NCBI GenBank assembly: GCA_003246625.1
Contig: QJZR01000017.1
Location: forward strand, 124,001-188,000
Source of the DNA: Alphaproteobacteria bacterium
Lineage (GTDB): Bacteria; Pseudomonadota; Alphaproteobacteria; Rhodospirillales; Rhodospirillaceae
Reading direction: 5' to 3'
DNA: 64,000 nt
Shown here: positions 44,853-52,622 of the stretch, one piece after another
Layout: every line of letters starts with the position of its first letter
Position numbering within the stretch: position 1 is the stretch's first letter
Notes under the pieces: generated by a model
What the model saw: the letters and a program-made list of their open reading frames with translations, nothing else
Told to the model about the DNA's origin: nothing
Database searches by the model: none
Position numbers and translations under genes: made by a program

Positions 44853-44929
44853 GCGCCCGTAGCTCAATTGGATAGAGCATCTGACTACGGATCAGAAGGC
44901 TAGGGGTTCAAATCCTCTCGGGCGCGCCA
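44853..44929 (+). tRNA. tRNA-Arg (ACG)
   Basis: Acceptor GCGCCCG pairs with CGGGCGC; D arm TAGCTC, anticodon arm TCTGA-CTACGGA-TCAGA with anticodon ACG, T arm GGGTTCAAATCC, discriminator G and encoded CCA. The A34 would be deaminated to inosine to read CGU, CGC and CGA. Confidence 0.97.
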
Positions 44930-44941
44930 CTGCCCCTCTCG

Positions 44942-44966
44942 ACCCGCCGCTCCGGCGGGTTTTTTA
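44942..44966 (+). terminator. Terminator of tRNA-Arg
   Basis: Eight-base stem ACCCGCCG/CGGCGGGT with loop CTC followed by a run of T, 12 bases after the tRNA. Confidence 0.88.
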
Positions 44967-45050
44967 TTGCCCGAACGCCCGGAACGCCACGCCTCGTCCG
45001 TATCAGGGCCATGGACGCCGACGCGTCCCCCACGGCAAGGAAAACCCACG

Positions 45051-45365
45051 ATGTCCCGTTACCCGTTCCCGGCGCTGGCCCTCGGCGCCGTTCTGCTGTC
45101 ATCCGCCTGCTCCGGTCCCGAGACGCCGCGCCAGCCGCCCCATGGGCAGCCGCAACAGGCCCGCGTTTCGGACGAAGCCATGAAAAAGGTCCGCGCCTGT
45201 GCCGCCGCCAAGGGGGTGGAGATGCCCGCGCCGCCGTCTCGCGACGGAGGACGTCCGGATTCGCCGCCGCCGCGTCTGAGCGACGAACAACGCGCCATTA
45301 TCGACGCCTGTTTCAAGGAACAGGGGATCAGTCAGCCGCAGGGCGGCCCGCCGCCCCGCCGCTGA
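45051..45365 (+). CDS. Small proline-rich lipoprotein
   Basis: The 104-residue precursor MSRYPFPALALGAVLLSSAC has a lipobox (LSSAC) and so is likely lipid-anchored. The mature part is Pro/Gly/Arg-rich and contains two similar Cys-containing helices, MKKVRACAAAKGVEMP and RAIIDACFKEQGISQP, which may pair as an intramolecular disulfide. AAGGAA lies 11 bases before ATG 45051. No function is recognised; the repeated Cys-helix unit resembles small metal- or redox-related periplasmic proteins only loosely. Confidence 0.7.
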   Translation: MSRYPFPALALGAVLLSSACSGPETPRQPPHGQPQQARVSDEAMKKVRACAAAKGVEMPAPPSRDGGRPDSPPPRLSDEQRAIIDACFKEQGISQPQGGPPPRR

Positions 45366-45375
45366 TCCGGCCGCG

Positions 45376-47121
45376 TCAGATGAAGGCGCCCACGTCCAGC
45401 GTCTCGGTGGCATCCGCCACCGCGACGGGCGGCGGCGCGGCGTGGGACAGAAGTTCGGCAATCGCCATGCCCACTTCGCGGGTGCCGGTAATCACCGTGT
45501 CGGCGCCCAGCTTTTCCAGGTATTCGGTCTCCGGCCCGGAATAGGCCCGGGCGACGATCGGCAGCCCCGGATTGACGGTGCGCGCCTGCTCCACCACCTG
45601 CCCCGCCTCGAACGCCTGGGGGATGGCCACCACCAGTTGCCGCGCCCCCTGCAAGTTCGACGCCGCCAGGATTTCCGGATCGGCGGCGTTGCCGAGAATC
45701 ACCTCGGCCCCCTCGCCGCGCAGGCGCTCGGCGGCGACGTCCGATTCCTCGACCACCAGATGGGCGGTTCCCCGCCGCCGGAGTTCGTCGATGACGTGGC
45801 CGCCCACCGCGCCGCCGCCGACCACCACGACATGGCCGGACAGCGCGGTCGGCGGGATCGCCGGACGCGGCTGCGGCACTTCCTCGGGTTGGGGTTCCTC
45901 CGGTTTCTCGATACGTCCGCGCAGCCGTTCGCAGGCCAGGAAGGCCAGCGGGTTGAGGAGGATCGACAGGATCGCCCCGGCCAGCACCAGGTCGCGGGCA
46001 CGCGGCGGCAGCAGTTCGAGCCGGATGCCGAGATCGGCCAGGATGAACGAGAACTCGCCGATCTGCCCGACCCCGGCGGCCAGCATCAGCGAGGTCGCGG
46101 GCGGCTGCCCCAGACGCGACACCACCGCATAGGCGGTCAACGCGTTGCCGACCATGACGATCGCCAGAACCCCGAGGATCGGGCCGGGGGACCGCCACAG
46201 GCTGGCGGGATCGAACAGCATGCCGACGGAAACGAAGAACAGCACGGCGAAGGCGTCGCGCAGGGGCAGGGTTTCCTGCGCCGCCTGTTGGCTCAGGGCG
46301 GATTCGCTCAGCACCATCCCGGCGAAGAAGGCGCCGAGGGCCAGGGAAACCCCGAACAGCACCGACGCGCCGAAGGCGACGCCCAGGGCCACCGCCAGCA
46401 CCGCCAGGCGGAACAGCTCGCGCGAGCCCATGTGCGCGACGACGTGAAGGATCCAGGGAATGACGCGGCGGCCGACCAGCATCATCAGGACGACGAAGGC
46501 GGCGACCTTGCCCAGGGTCAGGGCCAGAATACCGGCCAGCCCCAGGTCCAGGCGGTCGGTCAGCCAGTCCCCGGCGGTGGGCGGCGCGACGCCGCCCAGA
46601 ACCTCGGCCAGCGCCGGCAGCAACACCAGCACCAGCACCATGGCGATGTCCTCGACCACCAGCCAGCCGACCGCGATGCGGCCGCGTTCGCTGTCGACGA
46701 CGTGACGTTCCTGCATGGCGCGCAGCAGCACCACCGTACTCGCCACCGAAAGCGCCAGACCGAACACCAACCCCTGCCGGGGCGGCCAGCCCATCGCCCA
46801 GGCCAGGGCGGTGCCGAACAGGGTCGCCGACACCATCTGCGCCAGGGCGCCGGGAACCGCCACCCCCGCCACCGAGGCAAGGTCGCGCCACGAGAAGTGC
46901 AAGCCGACGCCGAACATCAGCAGCACCACGCCGATTTCCGCCAACTGCGCGGCGAGACCGGCATCGGCGACGAAGCCCGGCGAATAGGGACCGACCACCA
47001 CCCCCGCCAGCAGGTAACCGAGCAACGGCGAAATCCGCAGCCGCGCGGCGATCGCACCGAAGACGAAGGCCAGGCCGATGCCGGCGACGATGGTGGAGAT
47101 CAGGGGGGCGTCATGCGGCAT
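45376..47121 (-). CDS. Kef/YbaL-type cation:proton antiporter (CPA2)
   Basis: The 581-residue protein has a membrane domain of about 12 helices (residues 1-395) with LLGYLLAGVVVGPYSPGF, LLMFGVGLHFS, STVVLLRAM, LFFVSVGMLFDP and GVGQIGEFSFILADLG, then a cytoplasmic TrkA_N Rossmann domain starting HVVVVGGGAVGGHVIDELRRRG and including GNAADPEIL. It lacks the TrkA_C domain. The family exports K+ or Na+ in exchange for H+; YbaL is the closest E. coli form. ACGGAAG precedes the ATG. Ligand of the Rossmann domain is not evident. Confidence 0.9.
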   Translation of the reverse strand: MPHDAPLISTIVAGIGLAFVFGAIAARLRISPLLGYLLAGVVVGPYSPGFVADAGLAAQLAEIGVVLLMFGVGLHFSWRDLASVAGVAVPGALAQMVSATLFGTALAWAMGWPPRQGLVFGLALSVASTVVLLRAMQERHVVDSERGRIAVGWLVVEDIAMVLVLVLLPALAEVLGGVAPPTAGDWLTDRLDLGLAGILALTLGKVAAFVVLMMLVGRRVIPWILHVVAHMGSRELFRLAVLAVALGVAFGASVLFGVSLALGAFFAGMVLSESALSQQAAQETLPLRDAFAVLFFVSVGMLFDPASLWRSPGPILGVLAIVMVGNALTAYAVVSRLGQPPATSLMLAAGVGQIGEFSFILADLGIRLELLPPRARDLVLAGAILSILLNPLAFLACERLRGRIEKPEEPQPEEVPQPRPAIPPTALSGHVVVVGGGAVGGHVIDELRRRGTAHLVVEESDVAAERLRGEGAEVILGNAADPEILAASNLQGARQLVVAIPQAFEAGQVVEQARTVNPGLPIVARAYSGPETEYLEKLGADTVITGTREVGMAIAELLSHAAPPPVAVADATETLDVGAFI

Positions 47122-47211
47122 GGCGGACTTCCGTCGAGGGACAAGGGAAACGCTCCCCTGAAGGTAGGAGCGGTTGCCGCCCGGAGCAAACCCCGGCCAA
47201 CGGGCACCGCA

Positions 47212-47778
47212 TCAGGCCGAAAGATGAGACACCAGAATGTGGGCGCCGATCGCCGCGAGGACGACGCCGCCCAGCACCTGCGCCCAGACGCCGACGCGGC
47301 GGCCGACGCAACAGCCGCACATCACCCCGGCGAAGGAAAAAGCGAAGGTGACGACGCCGATCACCGCGACGGTCGTCGGCGCGTCGAATTCGGTCAACCC
47401 CAGGCCGATGCCGACCACCCCGGCGTCGATGCTGGTCCCCACCCCCATCGCCAGCAGGGCCTTCCAGGTGGGGCGCGACGGGGTATCCGCGTCCGCCGCG
47501 TCCCCCAGGGCATGGCGGACCATCTGCGCGCCGACCAGGCCGAGCAGAACGAAGGCGATCCAGTGGTCCCAATCGCTGACCACGCGCAGCAACGCCACGC
47601 CCAGCAGAATGCCGAACAGGGTGATCGCCATCTGGCAAACGCCGAAGGTCATACCGACCCGGGTCGCGTCGCCCAGGCGCGGACGACGCAGCACGAAGCC
47701 GGTGGCCATCGCCGCGGCCAGCGAATCGACGGACAAACCCGCCGCCAGGGAAACCGTCGTCAGCATGTTGGAAATCAC
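47212..47778 (-). CDS. mntP: MntP-type manganese efflux pump
   Basis: The 188-residue protein has six hydrophobic segments and two MntP repeats: AAGLSVDSLAAAMATGF with the first acidic site and MGVGTSIDAGVVGIGLGL with the second. A GTG at 47778 with GAGGA is the best start; ATG 47766 would trim four residues. No yybP-ykoY manganese riboswitch could be seen in the 140 bases upstream. It is 90 bp upstream of the Kef-type gene on the same strand. Confidence 0.88.
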   Translation of the reverse strand: MISNMLTTVSLAAGLSVDSLAAAMATGFVLRRPRLGDATRVGMTFGVCQMAITLFGILLGVALLRVVSDWDHWIAFVLLGLVGAQMVRHALGDAADADTPSRPTWKALLAMGVGTSIDAGVVGIGLGLTEFDAPTTVAVIGVVTFAFSFAGVMCGCCVGRRVGVWAQVLGGVVLAAIGAHILVSHLSA

Positions 47779-47918
47779 CGGGTCCTCGGTCCGCCGCGCG
47801 CCCTTTTGCCGCGGCGGACACACCTATAACACCGGCGCGGGGCCGGACTCAACCGGGGATACCGGAAGCCGCCGTTCCCGACCCCGGACGAAGCGGGATT
47901 GCCGCACGATGGCCGGGA

Positions 47919-48890
47919 TCATTTCAGCGCCCCCGCCGCGTCGCGCAAGACGCCGCCCAGCGGCGCCGCGCGCTCCAAAAACGCGGCGATCTGGGGTTTC
48001 GCCGCGCCGCGCCACAGGGCGCGTTCGGCGGCGCTCAGACAGACCACCCGCAACCGCCCGCCGCACGGCGACGCCGCCGGGGCGGCGGCCTCGGCGCGGG
48101 CCTCGTCCTCGGCACGGCGAGCGGCTTCTTGCATCGCCGCGCGCTGATGCGGCGACAGGCTTCGCCAGACCTTCTCGTTGATCGTCAAGACGTCGACCCG
48201 GCGGGCGCCCAGGGTGGCGGTGACCGCGCCCATGCCCTCCGCCGAGGCGCCCAGCGGAGCGAAGGCCAGCGCCGCGCCCACCGTGCCGCGCCGCACCGCC
48301 GAGGCGCCCTCTTCCTCCGCCATCGGCACCGGCGTCGCGCCCAGACGTTCGGCGAGGCGGATGGCTTCCGCCCCCGCCACCCGCACCACCCGGCCCTTGA
48401 GGTCGGCGGGACGGCGCATCGGCGCGTCGCGGCTGAGCAGCAACGAACCGCCGCCCACCTGCCACGACAGCACCCGCACCCCGGTTTTCAGAATTGCCGC
48501 GTCGATGGCGACGCGCAACGGCGCGCCGGGCAGGGTGGCGGCCAACGCCCGCGCGTCGGTGTCGAACAGGAAAGGCACGGTAAAAGCCGCCGCTGCCGGA
48601 ACCCGTCCGGCGAATTGCGACAGCTGCAGCGCCCCCAGATCCACCGCGCCGACGGCGACGGCATCCGGCGCTTCCTCGTCCCGATACAGGTGAACCGCAG
48701 GATAGATTTCGACGACAACGTCGCCCGCGACGCCCTCGACCCCTTCCTTGAAGGCCCGCACGATGCGCCCATGCGGGTGGTCGAAGGGGGCCTGCGAAAC
48801 CAGACGCAGGACCAGGGCGGAGGCTATCGCCTCCGACGCCTGCAGCAGCACGGCCAAGCCAAAGATCGCGATGCCCAGGAACCGTACCAT
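47919..48890 (-). CDS. TRAP-type DctP-like periplasmic binding protein, orphan
   Basis: The 323-residue precursor begins MVRFLGIAIFGLAVLLQA and a signal peptide ending EAIASA. DctP-like features follow: LRLVSQAPFDHPHGRIVRAFKEGVE, a central Arg in LKGRVVRVAGAEA, and the LTINEKVWRSLSPHQRAAMQEAARRAEDEAR helix near the end. GAGG precedes ATG 48890. No DctQ or DctM permease gene is adjacent, so it may work with a distant permease or with a sensor. The C-terminal 70 residues are unusually Ala/Cys-rich, with two Cys. Confidence 0.82.
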   Translation of the reverse strand: MVRFLGIAIFGLAVLLQASEAIASALVLRLVSQAPFDHPHGRIVRAFKEGVEGVAGDVVVEIYPAVHLYRDEEAPDAVAVGAVDLGALQLSQFAGRVPAAAAFTVPFLFDTDARALAATLPGAPLRVAIDAAILKTGVRVLSWQVGGGSLLLSRDAPMRRPADLKGRVVRVAGAEAIRLAERLGATPVPMAEEEGASAVRRGTVGAALAFAPLGASAEGMGAVTATLGARRVDVLTINEKVWRSLSPHQRAAMQEAARRAEDEARAEAAAPAASPCGGRLRVVCLSAAERALWRGAAKPQIAAFLERAAPLGGVLRDAAGALK

Positions 48891-48982
48891 CGTCGCCTCC
48901 CCTCGGCCCCCGCCCGGAAGGCCGGGGACCGCCCTTGACATATGGGCAGACGGAGACGGCGAGGAAGAGGCGGCGCGGCGGA

Positions 48983-49546
48983 TCAGTCCCGATCGGCGGC
49001 CCAGAAGGCCTGAATCTCTTCCACCGCCTTGGGAATCAGGGTCTCCGCGTCGTCCGTCAGACGCTTCATGTCCTTTTCGGGAAGGTGGATCAGGGGCGCC
49101 CCTTCCTCGTCGCAGGCCAGCGCCAGAATCGGCACCAGATGCAGGCGGGCGGAGGAATCCTCAAGAATCGGCAACCAGGCCTCGGGCTGCAGGTCGACCG
49201 CCGCCATGAAGCCGTCCGCCCAGTCCTCGGCGTCGACGTTGCCCGCCTCGTCCTCCCAGAACAGGGGGTCGATGCCGAACCCGTCGTCAAGGTCGGCGGC
49301 GATGCGCCGATAGCGGTCGAGGACCAACCCGCGCAGCCGCTCGGCCTGGGCCGCGTCGGCAAGACCGTCGCCCCACACCCAGGGCAGCCAGTCCTCGGGG
49401 TCGGCGGCCTCGGGCGACAGGGCAAGCCCGGTCAAAAAGCCGTCCAGTTCGGACAGCTGCATGCATTCCTCGGGGTCGGCGAAGGCGGCAAGCGCCTCGT
49501 CCAGGGCCGCCACGTCCTCGGCGTCGTCGTCGTATTCGTCGCTCAT
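48983..49546 (-). CDS. UPF0149 (YecA/YgfB) family protein
   Basis: The 187-residue acidic protein has the family core MQLSELDGFLTGLALSP, PEDWLPWVWGD and WADGFMAAVDL, and lacks the SEC-C zinc tail found in some relatives. AAGGAGG seven bases before ATG 49546 is an excellent ribosome site and rules out the longer frame to 49705. It may bind RNA polymerase or ribosome-linked factors as suggested for YgfB-type proteins; the role is not established. Confidence 0.88.
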   Translation of the reverse strand: MSDEYDDDAEDVAALDEALAAFADPEECMQLSELDGFLTGLALSPEAADPEDWLPWVWGDGLADAAQAERLRGLVLDRYRRIAADLDDGFGIDPLFWEDEAGNVDAEDWADGFMAAVDLQPEAWLPILEDSSARLHLVPILALACDEEGAPLIHLPEKDMKRLTDDAETLIPKAVEEIQAFWAADRD

Positions 49547-49703
49547 TTCGGCCTCCTTGTTCCCCTCCGTCCTTCCTGAGCGATAGAGGACGCGGCGGGG
49601 TTTGTCGAGTCCGGGGGAAGGAAAACCGTCGGCGGCCCGCTTGACACCGCCGAAGGATGCGGCCCATGCTCCGCCCCTTCCCCCCGCGCGACGAGCCCCG
49701 GAC

Positions 49704-50234
49704 ATGACCGAAACCGACCTTTCCTATCGCATCGCCCGCCCCGACGACGCCCCCGCCATCGTCCGGCTGGTCAACGCCGCCTATCGCGGCGCCTCGGGCT
49801 GGACGCGGGAAGCTCACCTGCTGTCCGGCGCGCGCACCGACGAGGCCGACGTCCTGGGCCTGATCGGCGCCCCGGACTCGCTGATCCTGCTGTGCCTGCG
49901 CGGCGACGCCCTGATCGGCTGCGCCCATCTGGCGAACGAAGGCGATGGCGAGGGCTACCTCGGCATGCTGGCGGTCGACCCCGGGGCGCAGGAAGGCGGC
50001 CTGGGCAAGGTCCTGATGGCCCGGGCGGAGACTTTCGCCCGGGAGCGGTGGGGGGTGGGCGCCATTTCGATCTCGGTGATCAACCGGCGCGACGAACTGA
50101 TCGCGTACTACGTGCGGCGCGGCTATGTGCCGACCGGCGAGACCCGCCCCTTCCCCTTCGCCGACGGGCTGTCCGCCGCCCTGGTCGACGGCATCGCGCT
50201 GACCATCCTGCGCAAGGAACTGCCCCGGACATAA
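49704..50234 (+). CDS. GNAT-family N-acetyltransferase
   Basis: The 176-residue protein has the GNAT fold: YRIARPDDAPAIVRLVNAAYR, then LGMLAVDPGAQEGGLGKVLMARAE with the acetyl-CoA loop (normally Q/RxxGxG/A), and YYVRRGYVPTGETRPFPF near the end. It resembles the YhbS/ArgA-like single-domain enzymes. The acetyl acceptor is unknown. It is divergent from UPF0149 and convergent with the tryptophanase-type gene. Confidence 0.88.
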   Translation: MTETDLSYRIARPDDAPAIVRLVNAAYRGASGWTREAHLLSGARTDEADVLGLIGAPDSLILLCLRGDALIGCAHLANEGDGEGYLGMLAVDPGAQEGGLGKVLMARAETFARERWGVGAISISVINRRDELIAYYVRRGYVPTGETRPFPFADGLSAALVDGIALTILRKELPRT

Positions 50235-50268
50235 AAAAATCCCCCTTCCCGGAGGCCGGGAAGGGGGA
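50233..50268 (-). terminator. Terminator of the tryptophanase-family gene
   Basis: Thirteen-base perfect arms (50240-50252 and 50256-50268) with a three-base loop are followed on the minus strand by a run of T, 18 bases past the lyase stop. Confidence 0.9.
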
Positions 50269-50286
50269 CGTATCCGTCGCGCAGCC

Positions 50287-51735
50287 TTACAGGCTGTCGC
50301 CGAAATCGGCGCGGAACTTGGCCACCAGCTTCTCGTGCCAGTCGCCGACGGTGGTCAGCTTGCCGAAGAAGAAGCGCAGCATCTTCGGCTCCTCCACGAA
50401 CTTCAGGCCGCCGATCATCTCGCGGTTCTGGTACAGCCAAACGATGCGGTCCACCGCGTACTTGACCTGCGACAGGGTGAAGACGCGGCGCGGCATCGCC
50501 AGACGCAAGAGCTCCATGTTGGAATAGACCTCGCTGCCGTCCGGGTTGCGCTGTTCCGAAATCGAGCCGCGTTCCATGCCGCGCACGCCCGAAACCAGGA
50601 ACACCGCCGAGGCCAGAGCCCCCGCCGGATACTGCGACTGCGGCACGTGCGGCAGGAAGCGCATCGCGTCGACGTGGCAGCCCAGGCCGCCCGCCGGGGT
50701 GATCACCGGCACGCCGTGCTTGTTCAGCTCGTTCACCATGAACTCGATGAACTGCGGCCCCTGGCAGATCATGTCCTCGTCCATGGTTTCTTCCAGGCCG
50801 ACGGCGATCGCCTCGATCTCGCGCACCGACATGCCGCCATAGGTGAGGAAACCCTCGTACAGGGTGATCAGCTCGCGCATCTTCATATAGGCGTCGAGGT
50901 TATTGGTGCAGATGCCGCCGCCGCGGGCGCAGCCCAGCTTGCGCGCCGAGAAATAGATGACGTCGGTCAGGTCGGCGATCTTGCGGGTGATCTCGCGGAT
51001 CGACATGTCCTTGCAGGCCGCCTCGCGGGTCTTGATGAAGTAGAGGTTGTCGGCCAGCAGCGAGGCGTCGAACACCAGCATGATGCCCGCCTTGCGGCAG
51101 ATGGCGCTGACCTCGGCAAGGTTTTCCAGCGAGTGCGGCTGGCCGCCGATCAGGTTGGTGCCGGTCTCGATGCGCACATAGGCGATCTTGTCCTTGCCTT
51201 CCGCCGCGATCAGGGCGTTGAGCTTGCCAAGGTCGATGTTGCCCTTGAAGGGATGGTCGCTGGTGACCTTCAGACCCTCGTCGCCGACCAGTTCCTCCAC
51301 CCGCCCGCCGTTCAGCACGATGTGCGCCTTCGACGTGGTGAAGTGGTAGTTCATCGGCACCACCTGGCCTTCCTTCACGAACACCTGGGAAAGGATGTTC
51401 TCCGCCGCGCGGCCCTGGTGCACCGGCAGGAAGTAGTCCATGCCGAAAAGCTCTTTGATCTTGTTCTGGAGCTTGGGAAAAGTCTCGGACCCGGCATAGC
51501 TGTCGTCGGATTCCATCATCGCGGCAAGCTGCTTGTCGCTCATCGCGTTGACGCCGGAATCGGTCAGCATGTCCAGGAAGATGTCCCGGTTCTTCAGCAG
51601 AAAGGTGTTGTTGCCCGCTTCGCGCACGGCGGCGAGGCGACGTTCGATCGGCACCAGATTGAGCTTCTGGACAATACGAACCTTATGCAATTCCAGAGGA
51701 ATGTTCTCCCCGGAATGGAAGATGACCTTGGACAT
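50287..51735 (-). CDS. Tryptophanase/tyrosine phenol-lyase family beta-eliminating lyase
   Basis: The 482-residue PLP enzyme shows the family start MSKVIFHSGENIPLELHKVRIVQKL (in outline), NNTFLLKNRDIFLDMLTDSGVNAMS, YAGSETFPKLQ, HQGRAAENILSQ and YVRIETGTNLIGGQP, and the PLP-Lys site YFSARKLGCARGGG (SAKK in E. coli TnaA). VFDASLLADN contains the PLP-nitrogen Asp. All catalytic positions appear kept. The changed neighbourhood of the Lys and the C-terminus leave the substrate (Trp, Tyr or another) open. GGAG 11 bases before the ATG. No tnaC leader or tnaB permease adjoins. Confidence 0.88.
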   Translation of the reverse strand: MSKVIFHSGENIPLELHKVRIVQKLNLVPIERRLAAVREAGNNTFLLKNRDIFLDMLTDSGVNAMSDKQLAAMMESDDSYAGSETFPKLQNKIKELFGMDYFLPVHQGRAAENILSQVFVKEGQVVPMNYHFTTSKAHIVLNGGRVEELVGDEGLKVTSDHPFKGNIDLGKLNALIAAEGKDKIAYVRIETGTNLIGGQPHSLENLAEVSAICRKAGIMLVFDASLLADNLYFIKTREAACKDMSIREITRKIADLTDVIYFSARKLGCARGGGICTNNLDAYMKMRELITLYEGFLTYGGMSVREIEAIAVGLEETMDEDMICQGPQFIEFMVNELNKHGVPVITPAGGLGCHVDAMRFLPHVPQSQYPAGALASAVFLVSGVRGMERGSISEQRNPDGSEVYSNMELLRLAMPRRVFTLSQVKYAVDRIVWLYQNREMIGGLKFVEEPKMLRFFFGKLTTVGDWHEKLVAKFRADFGDSL

Positions 51736-51920
51736 CTGGCTATAGCTCCAGTTTTTGGCTTACATGCTTCGGTGAAGTTCCCCGTTATTCTTTTCCGCCG
51801 AACCGGCGGCCCTGTCCAGAGCGAAACGCTCATAGCCATGATGCGCGGGGAAAGTGGGGAAGGTTTTACCGCCTTGGGGGGACGAAGCGGGACAGGATTT
51901 TGGCATCGCCCCAGGCCATT

Positions 51921-51952
51921 AAAAAAGGGTTCCCTTGCAGGAACCCTTTTTT
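51921..51952 (-). terminator. Terminator of tRNA-Ser
   Basis: An extended perfect inverted repeat (18-base arms at 51916-51933 and 51940-51957, six-base loop) lies directly after the tRNA and ends in a T run on the minus strand. The outer bases overlap the encoded CCA. Confidence 0.85.
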
Positions 51953-51954
51953 AA

Positions 51955-52044
51955 TGGCGGAGGAGGCGGGATTCGAACCCGCGAGGGGCTTCCACCCCAA
52001 CACGCTTTCCAGGCGTGCGCCTTAAACCGCTCGGCCACCCCTCC
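51955..52044 (-). tRNA. tRNA-Ser (GGA)
   Basis: A 90-base class II tRNA: acceptor GGAGGGG, D arm GCCGAGCGGTTTAAGGC, anticodon arm CACGC-CTGGAAA-GCGTG with anticodon GGA, a long variable arm (TTGGGGTGGAAGCCCC), T arm GGTTCGAATCC, discriminator G and encoded CCA. It reads UCC and UCU codons. Confidence 0.97.
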
Positions 52045-52073
52045 GTCGGCGCCATTTCGGCGCGAAGGCGTCG

Positions 52074-52102
52074 TTTCTAGCGAACCTCCCCGCCGAATGC
52101 AA
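52074..52102 (-). promoter_or_regulatory. Promoter of tRNA-Ser
   Basis: Minus-strand TTGCAT (52097-52102), 17 bases, TAGAAA (52074-52079), 29 bases before the mature 5' end of the tRNA. Confidence 0.65.
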
Positions 52103-52252
52103 GCCCCGAGTTTCCGGAAAACGGCGAAGATGAAGGTTTAACGAAACGTCAAGAGTCTTTAAAAAAATGTTGAATTCTTGCGCGTTTCGCGGCAAATTTA
52201 CCACCAATAAGCAAGAATAAACGGCAGCTCTCGGGAAAGATTGGGGTTTCTC

Positions 52253-52582
52253 ATGACTCTTGGACGGGTGCTTGGCTGGTTCCTAATCGTCGTCGCCGCC
52301 CTGACCGCCTCGGCGGAAGCGGTGGTGGCCCTCGGCACCGGCGAGTACGACAGCATCGCCACCGTCGATCTGTGGACACTGATTACCGGCCGCTACCCGC
52401 AAATCGCCACGGCGCCGACGCATTCCGCCTGGTCCGACGCGATCGGCGCGATGCTGCTGGCCTGGCCCGCCTGGACGGTGATCGCCGCCATCGGCTGCAC
52501 CCTGATCTTCGCCTGCCGCCCGCGCCGCAAGCGCGCCGAGTACCGCGAAGCCTCGATGCGCTTTTCGTCCTCGGTGCGCTGA
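52253..52582 (+). CDS. Small two-helix membrane protein, unknown
   Basis: The 109-residue protein has a hydrophobic N-terminal helix (GRVLGWFLIVVAALTASAEAVV) and a second near the end (AWTVIAAIGCTLIFACRP), with a Trp/Tyr-containing loop LWTLITGRYPQI between them and a basic tail. A similar short family recurs in alphaproteobacteria as I recall. ATG 52253 has GGGG upstream; the TTG at 52241 is less likely. Function unknown. It is convergent with lepA. Confidence 0.7.
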   Translation: MTLGRVLGWFLIVVAALTASAEAVVALGTGEYDSIATVDLWTLITGRYPQIATAPTHSAWSDAIGAMLLAWPAWTVIAAIGCTLIFACRPRRKRAEYREASMRFSSSVR

Positions 52583-52600
52583 TCCCCTCGCCGCGAAACC

Positions 52601-52622
52601 GTCCCGGCCCCAGGGCCGGGAC
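52601..52622 (-). terminator. Hairpin at the end of lepA
   Basis: Ten-base arms GTCCCGGCCC and GGGCCGGGAC with a two-base loop abut the lepA stop and are followed on the minus strand by GGTTTCG. Likely a terminator, though the T tract is short. Confidence 0.5.

Noticed and set aside
40593-44867. A 1424-residue minus-strand frame extending beyond methylmalonyl-CoA mutase
   Set aside because: The mutase starts at 42728; the rest is a shadow of the Nudix and AccA-like genes, a common effect at high GC.
47779-47918. Possible manganese riboswitch upstream of mntP
   Set aside because: The short GC-rich gap shows no yybP-ykoY core pattern.
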